The translations under genes were made by a program, and so were the position numbers. Shown in pieces: positions 56,901-64,000 of a DNA stretch of 64,000 nucleotides; the stretch's first letter is position 1; each line of letters begins with the position of its first letter. Under the pieces are notes generated by a model. That model was not told the origin of the DNA and searched no databases. It saw only the letters and a list, made by a program, of their open reading frames with translations. The DNA comes from Nocardia aurantia (GTDB lineage: Bacteria > Actinomycetota > Actinomycetes > Mycobacteriales > Mycobacteriaceae). The DNA is taken from assembly GCF_009604425.1 (NCBI RefSeq), contig NZ_WEGI01000013.1, positions 248,001-312,000 on the forward strand. Reading direction: 5' to 3'.

Positions 56901-59900
56901 CCCACCACATCGCGGTGGTCCTGCGGCTGCGCGGCGTGCCGGACACCGCGGCCCTGGCCCGGGCCTGGGCCGATGTGGTGGCCCGGCACGACACCCTGCG
57001 CACGGTGTATCCCGAGGTGGACGGCATCGGATATCAGCGCGTCGGCGCCGGGGGAGTCGCCCTGGCGGACCTCGCCGGCGCGGACGCGATACCCGAATTT
57101 CTCGGCGCGCCTTTCGATGTCACCGCCGGCGTACCGATGCGGATCGGCCTCGCACCGGTCGGCGGCGCGGAGCATCTGCTCGCCCTGGTGATCCACCACA
57201 TCGCCGCCGACGGTTTCTCGCTGAACCCGCTCGCCCGCGACCTGGCGGTCGCCTACGCGGCCCGGCACGCCGGCGGCCCGGCCGACCACCCGGAACTCGC
57301 CGTCCAATACGCCGATTACGCGCACTGGCAGCGCGAACTGCTCGGTGACGAGGCCGATCCGGCGTCGCTCGCCGCGCGGCAACTCGGGTACTGGCGCCGG
57401 CGGTTGCACGGAATGCCCGCCGACATCGGGCTGCCCACCGACCGGCCCAGGCCGGCCGCGCCGTCGCATCGCGTCGCGCACGTCGCGATCCCGATCGAGC
57501 CGCGCCTGCGCACGGCGCTGGACGGCATCGGGAACCGTTACGAGGCAACACCGTTCATGGTCACGCAGGCCGCGTTCGCGGCGCTGCTGGCCCGGTGGAC
57601 CGGCAGCGCCGACATCGTGATCGGCACCGCGGTCGCGGGCCGCGGCCGCCGCGAGGTGGACGACCTCGTCGGCATGTTCGTCAACACCCTGGTGCTGCGC
57701 ACCCGCGTCGATGCCGCCGAATCCTTCGCGGCGCTGGTGGATCGGGTCCGCGCCGAGGCGCTCGAGGCCTTCGCCCACGCCGACATACCGTTCGAACGAC
57801 TGGTGGAAGCGCTGGACCCGCCGCGATCGGCGGGGCGGCATCCGCTCGTGCAGGTGCTGCTGGTGTTCCAGAACCTCGCGCCGATCACGCTCGAACTGCC
57901 CGGCCTGACGGTGTCCGAGACCGGCCTGGAGGTCGCGTCCGGGCAGTTCGACCTGCAACTCACCGTCACCGGCGCCGATCTTCGATTGAGTTATGCCACC
58001 GATCTTTTCGACGAGGGGACGATCACCGCGCTGGCGACCCGCTTCGTCCGGCTGGTCGAGGCGGTGACCGCGGATCCGGCCCGGCCGGTCGGCGATGCGG
58101 CCCTGCTGGACGTGGCCGAGCACGCCGCGCTGATCGCCGCGGGCATCGCGGCACGGCACGAGGTGTTCCCCCCGGAACTGGTCCCGGACGAGTTCGAGGC
58201 GCAGGCGGCGAGCACTCCCGATCGGATCGCGGTCCGCTGCGCTACGGGCGACGATCATGCCGATCTGAGTTACGCCGAACTCGACGGCAGGTCCAATCGG
58301 CTGGCGCGCCTGCTGGTCTCGCTCGGTGTCGGCCCCGAAACCCTGGTGCTGCCACGGGTCGGCCGGGGTCCGGAGCTGGTCGTCACCGTGTACGCGATTC
58401 TCAAAGCCGGTGCCGCGGTAGTGCTGCCGAGCGCCGCCGATGCGCACCTCGCGGCGGCGCGGGTGGTGACCCGCGAGGCCGGACCCGGGTCCGACATCGG
58501 ACTCGCGGCGCACGACCTCTCCCGGTTCTCGGCGGAACCGCTCGGCGACACCGATCGGACGGCCGCACTGCGTCCGGGTCATCCCGCGCTGGTGGTGCAG
58601 GCCGAGCCGGCCACCGGTGAGCAGCGGGCCACCGTGCTGACCCACGCGGCACTGGTCGACCATCTGTCGTTGTCGCAACGCGAATTCGAGCTCGGCGCGA
58701 CGGATGTCCATCTGCCGCATCCGGACTCGTTCTGCGGACTGCTGGCGGTACCGCGGGTGGGCGGCACGATCGTGCTGACCGGCGATTCGAACCCGTGGTC
58801 CGACACCGCCGCGCTGGCGCGCCTGATCACGGAACACGAAGTCTCCGTGCTGGATCTGCCGTCCGGATACACCGGCGCGATACCGGACGACGACCGCGGC
58901 ACGTCGCTGCGGCGGGTGATCCGCACCGGCCTGCCGGCCACGGGTGCCGTCCGCGGCGAACCGCCGGTCGACGCGTTCTACCCGCGGCCCGAGGCGCCGG
59001 CGGCCCTGACCCACCGGCTCGCGGCAAGCGACAGCGGCGCGCTGGGCCGCCCCACGGCCAACAGCCGGGCCTACCTCCTCGATGCCCGATTGCATCCGGT
59101 CCTGCCCGGCGCGGTGGGGGAGCTGTACCTGGCCGGTGGCCGCCTGGCGCGCGGCTATCACGACCGCCCCGGTGCCACGGCCGCGCGGTTCCTGCCCGAT
59201 CCGTTCGATCCGTCCGGTGCCCGCATGTTCCGGACCGGGATCCGGGCGCGATGGCAGAACAGTGGCGGCACAACGATTCTCGCCGAGCCGCCCGCGATCG
59301 ACCGGATCGGCGGCGATCCCACCGGGCGGGTCGTCGAATACGCCGCGCCGGGAACGGGTTTCGAGCGCGACATCGCCGAGGTGTACCGGGAGGTGCTCGG
59401 CCGGGACCGGGTCGGCGCGTCCGACGATTTCTTCGCCCTGGGCGGAAACTCGCTGGTGGCCACTCGTGTCGCCGCGCGTCTCGCCGATCGGCTGAGCCGT
59501 CGGGTCGCGGTCCGGCACCTGTTCGACACCCCCGTGGTACGCGATCTGGCCGCGGCGCTGGCCGGCGGCGCCGATGCCGCCGGCGACGACGCACCGGTGC
59601 CGATTTCCGAACGGCCGGAGCGGATTCCGCTGTCTCCGGTGCAGCAGGCGATGTGGCTGGTGAACCGGCTGGATCCGGCGTCGCCCGCGCACAACATCCC
59701 GGTCGCGGTCCGGATCCTCGGTGAACTCGACCACGACGCGATGCGGATCGCCTTCCGGGATGTCGCCACCCGGCACGAACCGCTGCGCACCCGGTACCCC
59801 GCCGACACCGGCGGCGCGCCGTATCAGGTGGTGCCGCAACCTGATTCGGTCTCGCCACGGTTCGACGTGGACATCGAGTCGCCGGTGCCGCAACGGCTGG

Positions 59901-62900
59901 CCGCCTTCATCTCCACCGGCTTCGACGTGACCGCCGAGGCCCCGGTCCGTGCGCTGCTGCTGCGGGAATCGGCGGACACCCATGTCCTGGTCGTGGTGCT
60001 GCATCACATCGCCGCGGACGGGCTGTCGATGAATCCGCTGCTGCGCGATCTGATCACGGCCTACGTCGCCCGCCGCGCGGGCACCGCACCGGCGTGGGCG
60101 CCGTTGCCGATCCAGTACGCCGACTACGCGCTGTGGCAGCACCGCCGCCTCGCCGAGACCGCCGACGAGCACCTGGGCTACTGGCGTGAGGCGCTGCGCG
60201 ACCTGCCCGACGATCCGGCCCTGCCCACCACCCACCCCCGGCCGGCGATCGCCTCCAAGCGCGGGGCGACGGTCCGCGCCCGCCTCGGCGACGGCATCGG
60301 CGTCCGGCTGGCCCGGACGGCCGCACGGCACAACGCGACCGAGTTCATGGTGCTGCACGCCGCCCTGGCCGTACTGCTGGCCCGGCTGTCCGGCACCGAC
60401 GATGTCGTGATCGGGACGCCGGTCGCCGGGCGCGGTGCGGCCGTACTCGACGACCTGGTCGGCATGTTCGTGAACACCGTCGCGCTGCGCACCCGGCCCG
60501 CCGCGGACCGCGATTTCGCCGCGCTGCTCGCCGAGACCCGCGAGGTGGATCTGGCCGCCTTCGAACACGCGGCGCTCCCGTTCGAACGGCTCGTCGACGA
60601 TCTCGGGGTGCCGCGCACCCGGGCCCGGCATCCGCTGTTCACGGTGACGCTGAGTAACCTGACCGCACAACGGGTTTCACCCACCCACGCGGTTCCCGGC
60701 CTGGTCCTGGAGCCGGTCGCGTTCGACGAGCCGGTGGCCCGGTTCGATCTGCAGTTCACCGTCGGCGGCGAGATCGACGACGAGGGGTACCTGCCGATCG
60801 AAGTGAACTACGCCACCGATCTGTTCGACGAATCCGCCGCGGCCGACCTGCTGCGCCGGTTCGGCCGGATCCTCGGCGCGGTGACCACCGATGCGGACCG
60901 GCCGATCGGCACGATCGACATCCTGGGCCCCGCCGAGCGGGCCCGGCTGCTGCGCCCGCACGCCCCCCGGCCGGTTCCGGGATTCACCCTCGCCGATCTG
61001 ATGGCCGCGGCGGTCGCGCCCGATCCGGACGCCGTCGCGATCGTCTGCGGCGGCCGGGAACTCGGCTACCGCGCCGTCGACGAACAGTCCAACCGGCTGG
61101 CCCGGCTGCTGCTCGAATCCGGTGTCGGCGCGGAGGATTTCGTCGCCATCGCGATCCCGCGCAGCGCGGAATGGCTGCTGGCGGTGTGGGCGGTCGCCAA
61201 GACCGGCGCCGCCTTCGTGCCGGTCGACCCGGCCTATCCCGCCGACCGGATCCGCCACATGCTCACCGATTCCGGCGCCACGATCGGCCTGACCCTGGAC
61301 CGGCACCGTGCCGGGCTGCCCGGCGACGCCGCCTGGCTCGCCCTGGACTCCGCCGCGACGGCGACCCGCCTGCACGGCATCCCCGGCGGCGCGCTCGAAC
61401 CCGCCGAACGGCCGCGGCCGGTGCGGATCACCAACCCCGCGTGGATGATCTACACCTCCGGCTCCACCGGCGTACCGAAGGGTGTGGTCGCCACCCATGC
61501 CGGCCTCGCGGGAGTGGCCGTGGCGCAACGGGAACGCTATGCCGTGACCGCCGGCGCCCGGGTATTGCACGTGGCCTCACCGAGTTTCGACGCCGCCATG
61601 CTGGAACTGCTGCTGGCGCTCGCCGCCGGCGCGACCCTGGTGGTCGCGCCCGCCGGGGTGTACGGCGGCGCCGAACTGACCGAGCTGATGCGCGCCGAGC
61701 GGATCACCCACACCTTCCTCACCCCGGCGGTACTGCGGACCCTCGACCCGGAGCGGCTACCCGACCTGCGGCAGCTGACCGTCGGCGGCGAGAGCTACGG
61801 TCCCGATCTGGTGCGGCGGTGGGGGGCCGACCGGAACTTCCACAACACCTACGGACCCACCGAGACGACCGTCATCACCCACATCGGACCGGCACTGCAA
61901 CCGGGCGATCCGGTCCTGCTGGGTACGCCGATCCACGGCATGTCGGCGCTCGTGCTGGACGCCCGGCTGCAACCGGTGCCCCCGGGTGTGACCGGGGAAC
62001 TGTACCTGCGGGGACCGGGTCTGGCCCGTGGCTACCATGCCCGGCCGGGCCTGACCGCCGGGCGGTTCGTGGCCGATCCGTACGGGCCGGCGGGCGAACG
62101 GCTCTACCGCACCGGCGATCTGGTGCGCTGGGCCGCCGGTCCGGCCGGTCCGGTCCCGGAATACGTCGGGCGCGGCGATCAGCAGGTGAAGGTGCGCGGG
62201 CTGCGCATCGAACTCGGCGAGATCGACGCCGCCCTCACCGGGCACGCGTCGGTCGGCTTCGCGGTGACCGTGGGCCACACCGACTCGACCGGGGTCGTTC
62301 GGCTGGTCTCGTATGTCGTCGCGGCACCGAACCGTTCGGTGGTTCCGGCGGATCTGCTCGCCCACGCCGCCCGGTCGCTGCCCGCCTACATGGTGCCCGC
62401 CGCGGTGACCGTGCTGGACCGGGTCCCGCTGACCCCGGTCGGCAAGCTGGACCGGAAGGCGTTGCCGGAACCGGTCTTCCGCTCGGCGGACTTCCGGCCG
62501 CCGGTCACGCCGGCCGAACGCGCGGTGGCCGAGACGATCTCGGCCCTGCTGGGCCTCGACGGCGCCCGGCTCGGCCTCGACGACGATTTCTTCGTCCTGG
62601 GCGGTAATTCGCTGACCGCGACCCAGCTGGCGACGCGCCTGAGCGCACGGCTGTCGGCGACCGTCGGGGTCCGCACCGTCTTCGAACACCCCACGGTGGC
62701 GACGCTGGCGGCCGCCGCGCTCGCGGCAGCGGATTCGGCGGGTTCCGGATCGTCCCGGCCCGTGCTCACCGCGCGGCCCGATGCGGGCCCGATCCCGCTG
62801 TCACCGGCGCAGCAGCGCATGTGGTTCCTCAACCGCTTCGACCGCCAGTCCACCGCCTACAACATCCCGCTCACCGTGCGACTGAGCGGAGAACTGGATC

Positions 62901-64000
62901 CGGCGGCCCTGCGGGCCGCGGTCGCGGCCGTGATCGCCCGGCACGAGACGCTGCGCACGCGGTATCCGCTGTCGGAATCCGGTCCGGTGCAAGTGATCCT
63001 GCCGCCGGACGCGGCACCGGCCCCCGTCCTCGCCACCGTCGACGTGTCCGCCGCGCACCTGACCCTCGCGATCGGCGATTTCCTCGGCGACGGATTCGAC
63101 GTGACCCGATCGGTTCCCGTGCGCGCCAGACTGTTCCGCGTATCGGCGACCGAACACGTACTGGTGGTGGTGATCCACCACATCGCGGTCGACGGCTCGT
63201 CCCTGGTGCCGCTGGCCCGTGATCTCGCCGCCGCGTATGTCGCGCACCGGCTCGGCTCGGCGCCGCAGTGGCCGCCGCTGCCGGTCCGATACGCCGACTA
63301 CAGCCGCTGGCAGCGCGAACTGCTCGGCGCCGAGGACGATCCGGAATCGGTGTTGTCGCGGCAAGTGCGGTTCTGGACCGAGACGTTGGCGGGCCTGCCC
63401 GACCAGCTCGTGCTGCCCGCCGATCGGCCACGGCCACCGATCGCCGACACTCGCGGCGGCCATGTCGATTTCACCATCGACCCCGCGCTGCACGCCCGGC
63501 TGACCGCGCTCGGCCGCGAGCACGGCGCCACCCTGTTCATGGTGGTGCAGGCCGTGTTCGCGGTGCTGCTGGCCCGGCTGTCCGGGACCTCCGACATCGC
63601 CGTGGGCACCCCGGTCGCCGGCCGCGGCGACAGCGACCTGGACGACGTGGTGGGCATGTTCGTGAACACCCTCGTCCTGCGCACGACCGTCGACCCGGCG
63701 GCCGATTTCCCGGCGCTGCTGGATCGGGTGCGGCGCGCCGACGTGGCGGCCTTCGAGCACGCGGAGCTGCCGTTCGACCGGCTGGTGGAAACCCTGCGGC
63801 CGGAACGGTCCACCGCTCGCCATCCGCTGTTCCAGGTCGGTTACTCGTTCCACAACCAGGCCGAGGCGGATTTCGCGCTGCCCGGCCTGACCATCACCAC
63901 CGTCGACGTGGAAACCGAGGTGTCGCAATTCGATCTGCACCTGGTGGTGACGGATCGCTACGACGGCGCGGGCGAGCCGCTGGGCGCGGCCGCCACGTTC
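41924..64000 (+). CDS. Nonribosomal peptide synthetase, A-T of module 6 through C13 (continues beyond window)
   Basis: The frame is open for 7,359 residues to the window edge. The ATG overlaps the previous stop (TGATG) with AAGGAAA upstream. The order is head, A6-T6, C7-A7-T7, C8-A8-T8, C9-A9-T9, C10-A10-T10, C11-A11(decayed)-T11, C12-A12-T12, C13 (incomplete). It starts with an A domain, completing the module whose C domain ends the previous protein. Codes: A6 DVWHFSLVDK (Ser), A7 DVWDFILVSK, A8 DPLIIGTVAK, A9 DVWEHGAISK, A10 DVWHFSLVDK (Ser), A12 DALFTGTVIK; those without a name are unassigned. A11 lacks the core motifs. All C domains keep HHxxxDG (HHIAADG, HHIASDG, HHIAVDG) and all T domains keep GGNSL. 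No E or TE domain is seen so far; termination lies beyond the window. Many stretches are nearly identical between modules, which suggests duplication and gene conversion. Confidence 0.95.
42002..42268 (+). other. N-terminal head of NRPS 2, candidate docking segment
   Basis: Residues 27 to about 115 (starting LPDLIDTVAGLAPGRIAV) precede the true A6 domain, which starts afresh at TLASLFSEQV near residue 124. The head is homologous to the tail of NRPS 1 and both look like copies of the start of an A domain. Confidence 0.65.
58165..59350 (+). pseudogene. Decayed adenylation domain of module 11 (in-frame)
   Basis: The domain starts normally (PDRIAVR, LSYAELDGRSNRLARLLVSLGVGPE), but the core motifs are gone. 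The P-loop TSGSTGxPKG is replaced by AEPATGEQRA (58601-58630), FDxSVWE by HPDSFCG, NLYGPTE by AFYPRPEA, and YRTGDL by FRTGIR. The whole C-terminal subdomain with GRxDxQVKxRG and NGKxDR is missing. The reading frame is intact and T11 (FFALGGNSL) follows. Confidence 0.88.

Noticed and set aside
54971..60670. 1,899-residue minus-strand ORF, and similar long antisense ORFs at 50051-54697, 38169-41921 and 25692-29552
   Set aside because: They are antisense to conserved NRPS modules. Their length follows from high GC at third positions, and they show no recognisable domain.

Overview
The window is high-GC actinobacterial DNA, most likely from Nocardia or a close relative in the Mycobacteriales. The evidence is the str ribosomal operon, a mycofactocin-type glycosyltransferase, a KshB-type steroid hydroxylase reductase with a KstR-like operator, DUF3558 lipoproteins, and many GTG or leaderless starts. 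I see no tRNA, rRNA, insertion sequence or CRISPR array.

Layout. 1-4811: a membrane Ser/Thr kinase (cut by the left edge), an Lrp/AsnC regulator divergent from hppD (tyrosine catabolism), and two DUF3558 lipoproteins. 4812-9685: the str operon rpsL-rpsG-fusA-tuf with a candidate promoter and a strong terminator after tuf. 9720-13588: accessory genes, namely a DUF433/DUF5615 toxin-antitoxin pair, a 742-residue protein built on hexapeptide and 16-residue tandem repeats, and an AbiEi/DUF559-like protein. 13672-20159: a secreted lipase, an SPW membrane protein coupled to a TetR regulator, a ferredoxin reductase, a glutamate-racemase-like enzyme, kshB and a second TetR. 20401-23266: an orphan mftF and a GAF/winged-helix regulator.

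23799 to the right edge: two translationally coupled, same-strand NRPS genes. The first (6,041 aa) is complete: starter C, A and T, then four C-A-T modules, then a lone C domain. The second (at least 7,359 aa, cut by the edge) begins with the A domain that belongs to that last C. In total 13 C, 12 A (one decayed) and 12 T domains are visible. There is no E, MT or TE domain. Readable specificity codes predict Ser four times and Thr once, so the product is probably a long N-acylated peptide rich in hydroxy amino acids.

The most unusual features are in the NRPS pair. The protein break falls inside a module (C | A-T), and both ends at the break carry homologous ~90-residue segments that may dock to each other. 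The A domain of module 11 has decayed in frame, losing its ATP-binding core and its C-terminal subdomain, while its carrier domain is intact. An Ala/Thr-rich insert of about 146 residues separates C2 from A2. The NRPS lies downstream of the str operon at a locus where relatives carry the mycofactocin operon; of that operon only the mftF-like gene is seen here.
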